The notes beneath the pieces are model-generated. The model did no database searches and had not been told where the DNA came from. It saw only the letters and a list, made by a program, of their open reading frames with translations. This document shows positions 54,089 through 64,000 of a stretch of 64,000 nt of DNA, one piece after another (the first letter of the stretch is position 1; every line of letters starts with the position of its first letter). Position numbers and translations under genes: made by a program. The DNA lies in the NCBI RefSeq assembly GCF_016906535.1, contig NC_057381.1:496001-560000 (forward strand). Direction: 5' to 3'. The stretch comes from Rhizoctonia solani. Taxonomy: Eukaryota; Basidiomycota; Agaricomycetes; Cantharellales; Ceratobasidiaceae.

Positions 54089-57000
54089 GGTGTGGGTAAG
54101 TAAGACTCCGTTTCCGTAGTTCCCAAATTTATCGTAATTCGAATGTAGAATCCACTACACGTGATTGGCTTCATCGTTTGGGCTGGGCAGGGCCTTGAGG
54201 AATAGCTAAGCTCACCATGACGGTAAACTGGGTAAACTGGATAAACTGGGAGGGTACCCGATCCTTAAGCGATCAATTTGTAGCCTTTCTTGTGTCGGAG
54301 TTTTCCAAAAGAGCCGGTTCAAAGTACGACCGGACAGGCTGAGCATAAGGTGGCACCTCTCCTAGGAACAACGCGTGCTGAGTCGTGTTGAAGAGCTCCA
54401 GGGCATGAACTGCGCGTGCACAAAGCCTCAGAGTCGTGTTGTCGAAATACAGTCGACTTATAGCCTATTTTTAATTCATACACACTAGTTAGGTGCGATG
54501 GTTCTGCCCCCTAAGAACAGTGAACGACAAAAAAACGAGTCCAGCCGCATTTGAGGCCATTTTGCGCGTATCTTCGTGTTCCCTTGGTCAAGTTTGCCGG
54601 TTTTTTGTACCCTATGCGCAAAGAAGTGGCCAAAGTGGAGCTAGTAATGGGCCACAGTTGATCTATCAGCAAAGCTTTCACTTAGTTTTACAAGACCACT
54701 ACTGAGCGACTTTAGCGTTAAGCGCCGGTGAGCTGAAAGTGCGATGGGAGAAAACCGAATTGCATATCTAAGCCTGGGCCTAACATTACTGGGAGTGATT
54801 ACGGCAGAACTGCTGTTATGTAATGGTACTGGGAAGGTAGAATAGACGACAATAACAATCAAGGTGGATCAGCCTACTGGTCAACGTCATTAGAATAAAT
54901 TACTCGGAATATCAATATAGTCGAATGCACAGTTAGTTCCTTTGATACCGTTTGTTGGACGAACTAGAATGTAAGATTGACACAAGCTACTAGGAACTTA
55001 CTAGTGCCAATTCGTAGTATGACAAATGATCACGTGTCGAAGCCAAGGCGGACGTAAGTCACGTGATAATCTACTGCCTGGTGCAGTCTCGAGTCCCGAT
55101 GTCTCCCCCAATACTTGAGATACAACTACAAGGAGGTACTGGGGAGTTAAATAGGTCGTTTTATAAGCATTACTCACGAACAGAGTCTAAAATAAAGTTA
55201 ACACAACCAAATAAGTAACTATTAGTAAGTACATGCAAGGTTCTATAGATCTGTATGTACAGTGTGAGTTACAAGGAATACTAGTATGGTTGTCGTTTTG
55301 TGCTCTATAGATGATCTTGAGGGTATCCTGCAACATTAGGGAGCGCAATGATTTCGAAATACGCACACCGTTTTCCTGTAAATTTGGTACTTCTAGTAAA
55401 AAATGTGAGCTTTTCCGAGCTATCGTCTGCCAATACACGACGTTATGCGAGAGCCCGGAACAGAACAATACGACCCTGGTGCTGCGGACCAGCCATGAAA
55501 ACTGATATGCTCAAGTGCTGCGGGCACTCGTCTCATCTCAAATAAATGTTTACTTCTGTATCGTAGGTATGTGCAACGCTGAGTTTCTATAGAAGAGGGA
55601 TACCCAGTTAACCCTTCTGGCGTACGGTTAAACCATTTCTCCTAGGTCTACGTCTTCAAGTTTCACGGAGCGTAATTAATCATTGCCCTATCATCATGAA
55701 CAATAGCGAGTTTGTGGCCACCATGTCACTTTAAGGGCCCCATCACACCTATTTGTGTTCCACAGGCTTCGCTACAGGGTAATTAATACAAGTCCCCAAG
55801 TGCCCGCCACCGGAGCTTCTGGATAAAGGACCAGGGCAGCTAATACCACCGAAGGAAACAACTACACGATCGGGATGACAACATACGCCGATCGGAGTTC
55901 TACATACATGAGCTAATTCGAGACGCATTCAACACGCCTTCGCTATTGAATCGTCAATTCACTTCATTTTTAGACATTGCTTCAAGTGAGACGGGAAAAC
56001 GCTGGCTCTGGTGATCATCTCCAAGGGCTGACTTTTCTGAGAATAATCGTGACAACATCTATGAGAAACCTATAGCTATCAGCACAAACCTAAATCGGTG
56101 GAGACAACAGGCAGTTTGTCATAGTCTAGGAATAGTAACTGCCGGCGTTGATAAGGTATATAGGCTAAGAAGCACCAGGCTGTCGTCCAATCTTGTAATA
56201 CCGGCCCGAATTAAGCAATCGAGAGATCAAAGTTCGAGATCGGGGGTTAAAAAAGGGCTCCTATCGAGCCAGCAAACACAACGACGTGACGCATACATCG
56301 TTGCTACGAGCCAGCACAGACGAAAGCGATGGATTAGTCATGTGCTCGTTGCCCTCAAGTCTTCCTTTTTTTTTTTGCCAACCTTACGCCCCCCCCCCGG
56401 TTGGTGTAACAATAGAAAACCTAACAATGGTTATGCTACGTATAGCACCCAGCAAATCTTGGCTATATATCACCTGCTGCTGCTTTCTTCAAGATCAGGG
56501 CTGGGCGTAGATCAAGGCCGTGTGATCGGATCTGTCTACCCTTCATCTATCGCATGATATAGTATATTTTTAAGAGCGGAGGTTTGATACACGCCAAAGG
56601 GATGATAAATATATTTTACACCCTAAGATACGTGGGTAAATTATAAAACGGTATCTGGGCTGCTTCGCAAATATAGACATTCGTCATCTTTCATTTCGGG
56701 TTGTGATGGATGGATGGAATTATCCCGGACAGAGGTGTCCCTTTTCTCAAGCACGCGAGAAATTTGAATATGAAAACGCATATAGCTACTTCCGCTCGCC
56801 AAGCCAACGACTAACCGATAAAACTTTGAGCTAAAATGGCTTTAGAATTAGTTCTGTTTTTGTTTTTGGGATCCGGTTCTCCATATGCGACGCTGCTGCC
56901 CAGTAGTGCGCCTACCGAATTTGTTTACGGCCGCGCTAAACGGTCGGATCATGTTATGGTGAGTGAGAGCTCGTAATAATATGTGATATCCAGGGCGCTG

Positions 57001-58130
57001 CATAGTTAGGTCGAGGCTGAAGTCAGAACGGATTCTCAAACTGGGCGCACAGAGGGCGTCGGGTATGAAACTCATTCACTAAATTCACAGATCCCGGAGG
57101 GAGGGGAATCCTTGTTGTCGTACCATAGTTTTAGTCTATCTGATGGGAGAACGGGATACGAAGGGTCGGTTGAGGAAGATTAGTTTGTAGCTCGTACGAT
57201 ACCAAGATGCATTGGGTGAGATGAGTACTTGGAGGGCAGGTATGACCAACACCGACGTGGCGCTCAATTTGCAGAGAGTTTCCACGTCCATTCGCGTGCT
57301 CGAGTCTGCTATATTGAAATTTCCAGGGATAATTAATTATGGAAAGGGCTGGGGAAGGAGTATGCGATATTATGCCGAGATCAGCGAGATCATGTAAAGA
57401 TGCACACACATATGACTACGGTCAAATCGAGGATTGGGGACCTACGTTTGAGCGCAGCTATGGCAGATTGACGACAGTTGCAAGGAACTGCGGGGGAACG
57501 ACGACAGCGCTTGAAAGCCGATAGCAAACGGTCTCTAGACCGAAGCTCGGCGCTGGGCAACCGGGACTGTACTTTTGTCTTCCATATGCTGAAAGCGAAA
57601 CGCTACAGCATGGGATTGGTCATGGGACAAAAGTGTGGGGGATTGTATAGTATTAGTCATCAAGCGTTTAAACCATGTTGAAGGACATACGATTTAAGCA
57701 AGGACGACAACGCCTACACGCACTCACACACCCTAGACGATTAGGACAACGATATACCCGGCGTATAAGTATTTAGAAGTTTTTCATCTTCCCTATTGAT
57801 CAGTCAAGGGATATCCATAGTACCGATTCCGGTCTACATAGCAACGTATAGCAACGTATCCCTGAAGTGGAAGTAGCCCCCGTGTTCCATCGCGAACGGA
57901 AATTGCTAAATAGTCGCCCTCAAAGCAACCTCTCTGCGCTCTCTCCGTCTCCGGAACCAGTTTCGCCGCATACTTACAGTGGCCTTGAAAACACTCGCTG
58001 AGCCAGTGTTCTCACCTTACTTGTCTTTCCATCTTACTTCACTCCTTGGCTTTATACACTCATTCGTTCTGCGCCGGCCGCCAATCTACACTCTACAATC
58101 CCCAATTACTTCGATTTCAATCCAAACGAC
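54089..58130. other. Long gene-poor stretch
   Basis: It holds the MFS promoter, a short tandem repeat of TAAACTGG-type units (54222-54250), a 5S-like patch at about 56160-56265 and a doubled TAGCAACGTA (about 57838-57857). T, A and C homopolymer runs lie at 56366-56399. No protein gene is supported. Confidence 0.4.
56160..56265 (+). pseudogene. Degenerate 5S rRNA-like sequence
   Basis: Pieces in 5S order occur: AAGCACC, then TCGTCCAATCT (5S: CCGTCCGATCT), after an 11-base excess AATTAAGCA (5S: AGTTAAGCA/AAACA), then AGTTCGAGATCGGGGG (5S: AGTTAGTA..GGTGGGGGAC). The order fits boxes A, IE and C of the internal promoter. Stems do not obviously close, so it would be a decayed copy or a 5S-derived element. 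Confidence 0.3.
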
Positions 58131-59630
58131 ATGTACACTCAATATCTTACCGCCCCTGTCCTCCGTGTTTCTTCTCCCCTTTCCCCCAACAGGCCTGTGC
58201 CCTCGATCTACGTCTCGCCTGCAGAATCACCAGCCGATTTCGATACTCCCTCATTGGAGCCTGTCTCTCCTGAAGAATCTACGAGCTCTCGCTCAAACCA
58301 CTTGCTGCCTCCTCCAGTAGGTTCTCCTCATCGCCGAACCTTGGCTCCTACCAAGGCAATGGACAAGAAGGGCCTTGATCAAGCAACATTCCAGGACCTA
58401 CTCGCCGCCAACCGCGAGCGTTCTTCCAAGCGCATAGTCAGCCCTGCCGATCGACTCCGGCGTGAGGTAGTCGTCAAGGCACACCACAGCAAGCAATGTA
58501 AGTGCTTAATCCAATTATATTTGCCTTCGCTTAAACAAATATATTAATCAGTTGAGCGTCGTGCGCTGTTCCTGTCCAAGATTATTGCACCTCCTTCGCC
58601 CACCTCGACCGAGACAGCTGTCACTCCACCAGAGTCCCCAGCAATCTTCCACTTCTCGCTCCCGAGCCCTGGTCTGGCCTCTCCGCTCGAACTGTTCGAA
58701 AACGTGGCTTCGCGCGAGCATTGGATTGAGGAGGTTGACTATAACAAAAAGTCTATTCGCACTCCAGCCCGAGATGCATTCCCTGCTGGGCGTCTTCCTT
58801 CCCTAGACCAGATTACTGCCCGCTTGCGCCCAAGTCTTAACGTTAATGCAGTTCCGACCATCCCGTCTATTGTGATCGAGTCTCCCTCCCCTGTCGCCGC
58901 CAAACCACTTAATATCATCAAGGGCGATAGGGAGGACGTATCCAAGCCTCGCTCGCGCATCCCGAACAGCATTATCGCTTCCGCTCGCGCTCGTTCGACT
59001 TCTCCCCCTACCCCAGTTGCTCAGGCCACCCCGGCTTGCGACGTGCCCTCGAAGCTCATCATCTCTTCCTCGCCTCCCAAGTCGATCAAACCTGTGCTCG
59101 TGCCTCAGTCCATCCCTGCGCTCAGGATCAACAAGGCTTCCGGCCCAGAGCTTGCTCCTGTCCCCGTCATGTCCTGGCGCCAGCGCGAGGTCGCGCGTTC
59201 TCCAGTTGCCAAGGAGCACATGCAAGCGGAATCGTGGCGACGCGACGTTCCTACCAAGAAGGATCTCGTTCGCGACGCGGTCGTTAGTCCTGTTACTCCC
59301 CAGGCCGTGATGCCTCTTCCGATCGGCATCAAACTCACCCCACCCATGCCAAGGGAGACCCGCCCGAAGATGATGGTCCGCCAACCAGAGGCCATTGTGG
59401 TTTCCAAGATCAAACCGGTAGAAGGTATATCGACTATGGACGTGTCTGGACTGTCTGCTGTTCCTGCGATTCGTCGGAGCGCATTGCCGCGTGCTCAAAG
59501 GGACGTCTCTGGGAGCGAATGCCGAGCAGTCCAGGGCCGGAATATGCTTGACAAACTCAGACGGCGCACTAGCGCCCCTGCTCAACTCGAGGGTGTCATG
59601 AGGAAGGGTATCCCTGTCGGCGGATTCTAA
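58131..59630 (+). CDS. Basidiomycete-type disordered protein, 2 exons
   Basis: Exons 58131-58497 and 58552-59630 join in frame (KQ/FERRALFLSKI) to about 481 residues. It starts MYTQYLTAPVLRVSSPLSPN and is Ser/Pro-rich and basic. Conserved-looking blocks are ATFQDLLAANRERSSKRIVS, a helix spanning the junction (RLRREVVVKAHHSKQFERRA), FENVASREHWIEEVDYNKKS and, at the C-end, LDKLRRRTSAPAQLEGVMRK ending in GGF. No membrane helix or enzyme motif is present. I cannot name a function. The good codon composition and clean intron support a real gene. Confidence 0.7.
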
Positions 59631-61660
59631 GAAACACTATCATTTATTATTCAACATGCGGGGGGTCGAGTGAATCACTCAACTCGTAGCCTATTCACAA
59701 GTCAGGTGGATTGAAGAATGTGGATTGTATTTTTTTCTCGGTCGGGACAATGGACTACTACACCCTTGTTCACTTTCGTTGCACTTATTTACTTAATTTT
59801 TTGTGGCTCCGAGCGGGCTATTCTTTTCTTACTGTGCAGTACTAGATACTGCTACTTTTATATGTCTTGTTGGTGGTTGTCTCTTTCTTACCTCTGTGAT
59901 GTTGGATTGTAGTGCCACTTGCGATGAATAACCAGTTGAGTGTTTATAGAAAATGAGATTTATTTCGTTCCTTTGTTCGCTTGGAGGGAAAAGGTTGATA
60001 GGGAAACATCCTGTGAATGGGCTAGCAGAGACTTGACGGACTAGTAGAGACTTAACGGGCTATCAAGACTATATGCGTATATGCATGTGATACGAGGCGA
60101 AGCCTATCGACCGTGAAGGGTCCGATAATGCACATAACTTAATTGAATCGCCCCTAGGCATGTAGCATGCTAAGTTCAGCTTATATCACGGTGTTATCAA
60201 GGTGCTTTGCATTCTCGGGTAACCAAAACTAAAGAGCCACTAGATCACTGAGCTTATTCGAGACACTGGCCTGGGTCAAGTCTAAGTTTCAAAGGCAGGT
60301 AATCCCACAAGCGTATTAGATTAAATTCGGCAAAAACACCACCCGAGTAAGTGGCAATGGGTCGGCCAATCCCATCCACTTCGGGCAGTTCTCGCGCGAA
60401 AAAAAAAAAAAAACATTAGCTTCCGGTTACACAACCAACTAAACGGAGGTATCGTCATGGGAGTTGCGAATAGTAGGGGTGCATGATGCCCACTAACAGT
60501 CAGACAGCCCGGACAATGAGCTTCCTCGAACTCGTGAAATGGGGTACCAACTCTTTCTTCGGCTTTGGTGCGTCTTACGTTACTTAGATTTCCAGCGCTA
60601 TGCAGCAATACTGATAATCATTGGTCGAACGTGTCTGCAATGTTATGGATAACAAATATGCGGATTTCACCGGAGGTTTTGCATGTGAGTTCCGTTTCTC
60701 AGTCCGGAATAGTGGCCGCAAGGAATCTGACTCAATAACTTGCTCATATATCCAAAAACTGAGTGCGAGACGTGGACTAAATTACGCAGACAGTTCATGA
60801 CGCGACGTTACTACGTAATTACGGTTCTGCATACAACTATCTCCGTTAAGTGTCTAAGCATCCAACCCAATATGGGACAGGCTGTCCTGCCGGTTTATGG
60901 ACGCGCAAAGGGCTCGAAGGTTAATGAATTGGCGCCCGGATTGCGAAGCCGTGTACGAACCGCTTTAGGCTTCAGCTGGACGTCGGCGTGTAGTACTTAG
61001 TTGTATCTGCGAATAGCGCTTGATTTCACCCAGTGCCAGTATCTTATGCTTTGAGATACTCTTACTAGAATCTGGCAAACGCGCATAATAATGTATCTTT
61101 AAGAGTATGTATATGGGTAGGTCATATTACATTAGAAGCCACCGTAATACTGTTCCTCGGGTCGGTTCTTCGCCATGGTATCGAGAAGCATAAATCAAAT
61201 TGGTGGGGTCCTCGGCTTGATATAACCAAGAACCAGGTTTTGATTAACGGACGATCGTTTGAGTGCTTGCAGAGCTGAAACCCCGCCTCCGCGCTACATT
61301 TGCCAGGTCCGGACCGCTCATGCGCGCAGGATATGACTATAATGTTTCTTGTCACTAGCACGTGGGTTTCGTGAGAACAAAGTGATCTCGGTCGGTCGTG
61401 TGGGGTTGGTAGATCGTTAGCAGACAAACCAGAGTGCCACCTTGGGCCCACGGGAAGCTATTGCAAGTACCTGATAGGCCGATGAATACCTGTGGGGATC
61501 GTTGCCCCTCGACACATAATCAATACATTTTCTTGGGAGCGAGTGGTATAAAAGAACATGCACGCCGCTGTTGTAAACCATACCTTCTCTTGTCCTTCAG
61601 CTCACAGTTCCCCACATCTATTTTCCAATCCCTATTATCATCATCCTCTCCAGTACTTCC
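59631..61660. other. Intergenic
   Basis: This has the 3' flank of the 58 kb gene (T-rich 59700-59900), an A-run at 60399-60413 and the upstream region of the small spliced gene. No gene is supported between 60 and 61.6 kb. Confidence 0.35.
61547..61553 (+). promoter_or_regulatory. TATA box of the 61.7 kb gene
   Basis: TATAAAA 108 bp upstream of the ATG at 61661, followed by a C/T-rich leader, is a plausible core promoter. Confidence 0.5.
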
Positions 61661-61959
61661 ATGGGCCGCTCCAACGCTCTTACAGCTCAAGCACCAATGC
61701 TAAAGCCGTCCGGCCGATGTGTGGATCGTTGGTTGGCATATTGGGCAATGAGTATGTAAACTCCCGATAATAATTTACCTCGAGCTCACGCATATACTTA
61801 GGCAACAGGCCTCATCCGGCTGGGTCTGCATCGCCAGAGACCACTCCCGCGAACGGCGCCTCCCAAAGTGCTGAGGCTGGCCGCCAGTTGAATACACCAC
61901 TTCTAGGAACCCTACGAGGAATGGCAGGTCTTCATCAAGGGGTTGTAGCCACTGACTAA
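61661..61959 (+). CDS. Small spliced protein, 82 aa
   Basis: Two exons (61661-61751 and 61802-61959; intron GTATGT to TTAG, 50 nt) give 82 residues. They begin MGRSNALTAQAPMLKPSGRC and end AGLHQGVVATD. After the junction the sequence is Ala/Gly/Ser/Pro-rich with TPLLGTLRGMAGL. There is one Cys only, no signal peptide and no CaaX box, so it is not a pheromone precursor. An alternative frame upstream (61558) is longer but loses continuity at the intron. The TATA box and in-frame splicing argue for a real gene; the function is unknown. Confidence 0.5.
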
Positions 61960-62431
61960 CAACATCCCGCTGTAAGTATGACGACTGTCACGTCTGAGCC
62001 CAAGTTGTTTCTGACTCTCCTGTATTGGTATTGCCGGTGTATTTTAGGTTAGAGTCGGTACAATCTCGAGAACGTTCCCGAGACAAAGGCTCCGTGGCGA
62101 TGAGATTGTGAATTTGTCGTGCCAATGTTTATTTGTAGACCGATCTTGCATATTATTTGTTGTTTTACCCATCGCCACCTTGTAGTATCATAAGAACGTC
62201 GATGGGACGTAAACTAGAATTTGTGCATCTCCATAGTGCCGTTTAAACCATATTATAGGCTAAGGGCGCAGCTCTCCTGCGTCACTCGAACGTTGGGGTT
62301 TGCGGTAGTCGTGCTCCCATAGCAAGGAAGTGGAGTACGCGTGTGATAATCAATCCAATATCGTTGAAGCAATTTACACTTTGTAATCTAGACCATTTAG
62401 CCCAGCACATAACGTTAAAGTCTACTCAAGT
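61960..62431. other. Intergenic between converging genes
   Basis: This is the 3' flank of the 61.7 kb gene and of the oxidoreductase. No gene is seen. Confidence 0.35.
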
Positions 62432-64000
62432 TTACTTTATCTTCTGTTTCGGCGTATCTGCCGCACCTATTGCTCCGAGAGCCCACCAGATCACGACACT
62501 CATCATGTACCTAATGGATTCGAGCGTCCCAAAGATGTTTTCACCCAACTTTCGTATGATGACTGAACCGCTTGCGCGATCCGGAGAGGCGATGGAGAAC
62601 GGGAGCTTGAGTTTAAGTCCGGGGATAGAGATAGATGTCGCAGCTCTAAGACCTGATGTAAAACCGTCTTCATGGAAGCCTGAGTTATTTTCATGTGTAT
62701 TAGAAGCTCATGAACGCGGAGGGTAGGGAAAGTCACTTGCCATATTTCGTCCACGCACCGGCATATGATATCCCACGTATATTCTGAATCTTGGGGAGTT
62801 GTGCTTGTGCAGCAATACTCTGACAATTATAATTATCAGCAAAGTAAGTCTGAGAGTCTCCACAAATAGCTAACCTGCGCGCTCATGACCGGATGTTCGT
62901 ACAGTGATTGGTCAATCACCAGTTCAGGACGAGGTTCGAAAGGAGGATTTAATGTAACCAGCACAGGCCCATGATAGTTTTCGTCGATGTGTTGTAGGTG
63001 GTTCATGCAATCTATTGAAACCAGAGATACGTTAGCTATCAGGCTCAAACTTTAGCGCGGGTTTATGGGGGTTCTGGGGGATGGTAATACACCCTAGTGC
63101 CGGTGTAAGGAATGCCGGAACCAAGTCCGTGGATATCATGATCGATGGCATACGTACAGGTTCTGAAAGAGTCTCCAGTAAGCAAATGAGGGGGACAGGT
63201 TAAAGCCTGTACTCACAAGGATACCTCATTGACATTCGCTCTCTTTTCTCCTTGGGCATTTATCTCTGAGAATGTCAAATAATTCCAGCATGACCACGCC
63301 GCGCGCCGTTTGGGCATAAGCTATTCGAGTATCAGAATAAAGCGTCGGAACAAGCGTATGACTAACGCCAACATCCGAATGAAGCACAGCTCTATTTTTG
63401 CTCCATAAGAATGACTCCAGTATTTTTTCTTCGTCGGCCGTAACTCCTGTCCCTTGGCGGAGGATGCGGAGTGAGGTGTCGGAGTGGGTTGCGAGAATTA
63501 CATGGTCAAACTCTTCTGTGCCGGAGGGTAGCTTGATTTGCACTTTGGAAGACCCTGGTGATGTTGAGATGCTCTGGACGGGCGTAGATAGATGCAACTG
63601 TGGCTTCGGAAGTTTATCTAATATACGATTGACGTATTTGTGCCTGTGAAATATTTCAGGAATAGTTAGATAAGTTATCTGTTCTGGGATAGGGGTGATA
63701 AAGGTACATACGATCCACCAGGAATAGTCAACCACTTTGGCTTTCCTATAATCTGAAGTAGATGATGATTGTGCATAAACCTGATAAGAGTACGGGCGGG
63801 GAAATCGAGAGCACAGGTGTCTGGAGGTGTGGACCAAATTGCAGCGGTCATGGGCTACACCCATCCCAAAGACAAGTTGATTTGTTTCACAATAATATCA
63901 AGGAGTCTCCGACTCACTATAAGATAGTCATCAACAAATTCATTGGAGTAGCCCTCTTGCGTCAAGTAATCGCCAATACTCAGTTCGGTCTTTGTATTTG
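62432..64000 (-). CDS. FAD-dependent amine-oxidase-type protein (5' end outside)
   Basis: This is the C-terminal part of a fungal NAD(P)/FAD-binding Rossmann protein annotated as amine oxidase, often linked to cyclopropane-type lipid modification. The visible exons include NRILDKLPKPQLHLSTPVQS, the FDHVILATHSDTSLRIL loop and KNRAVLHSDVGV. They continue with a MNHLQHIDENYHGPVLVTLN exon (62875 onward) and QSIAAQAQLPKIQNIRGISY (62741-62819). The last exon gives GFHEDGFTSGLRAATSISIP, the FAD-binding C-motif, ending at the TAA at 62432-62434. The intron before it is GC-AG (62680-62740). The GxGxxG N-terminus lies beyond the window. The substrate is unknown. Confidence 0.85.
62680..62740 (-). other. 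GC-AG intron in the oxidoreductase gene
   Basis: On the minus strand the intron reads GCAAGT to CTCAG, 61 nt. It joins GAWTKYG and FHEDGFTSGL through a split Gly codon. Using the GT at AAGTGA instead would give an early stop (KLP*). Confidence 0.8.

Noticed and set aside
1..64000. CRISPR arrays, insertion sequences, retrotransposon polyproteins
   Set aside because: No spaced direct repeats, transposase, integrase or reverse-transcriptase text was seen on either strand.

Overview
This window is nuclear DNA of a filamentous basidiomycete. Most genes are split by short introns of about 45-65 nt with GTRAGT-type donors and YAG acceptors. There are no operons, and gene strands are mixed. The families present are a HapX-type iron regulator, a mitochondrial acyl carrier protein, Tim8, ESCRT-II Vps22, Ipi1, major facilitator transporters and a P450. 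The overall look fits Agaricomycetes, possibly the Rhizoctonia/Ceratobasidium group; that placement is an inference from style and not proved here.

Layout. From 0.6 to 2.8 kb lies an amino-acid permease (-). After a gene-poor gap come an orphan ORF (5.7 kb), a small PY-motif membrane protein (7.1 kb) and a four-span membrane protein (8.8 kb). A divergent pair of mitochondrial genes follows, bL17m (-) and acyl carrier protein (+), about 125 bp apart. Next are a P450 with three frame breaks (12.3-14.1 kb) and a sugar-porter MFS gene (14.5-17.0 kb, -). Then VPS22 (+) and IPI1 (-) converge with only 37 bp between them. An orphan three-exon gene sits at 22.8 kb and a truncated FFG-motif gene at 24 kb. 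At 26.0-28.6 kb is HapX, followed by a second full-length FFG-motif membrane protein (-), TIM8 (+), an LPLAT acyltransferase (-) and an 833-residue PPR protein (-). A C2H2 zinc-finger gene is at 37.5 kb. Two histidine-rich paralogues (40.6 kb, -; 49.6 kb, +) flank a large alpha/beta-hydrolase gene (44.0-47.7 kb) and a 29-codon small ORF. The right end carries an allantoate-permease-type MFS gene (52.3-54.1 kb, -), a basidiomycete-type disordered protein (58.1-59.6 kb), a small spliced gene (61.7 kb) and the 3' part of an FAD amine-oxidase-type gene running off the end.

How it fits together. Most genes are independent housekeeping or transport functions; four (bL17m, ACP, Tim8, PPR) serve mitochondria. 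The most interesting threads are as follows. (i) HapX has an exact iron-GATA (ATCWGATAA) site in its promoter and another in its second intron. (ii) The two His-rich paralogues share a TATA-to-ATG spacing and dense CCAAT boxes. (iii) Three loci carry an F-D-x-F-F-G motif and look like a locally expanded family of PY-motif membrane proteins. (iv) Three introns are best explained by GC-AG splicing, one of them supported by the leucine-zipper heptad register.
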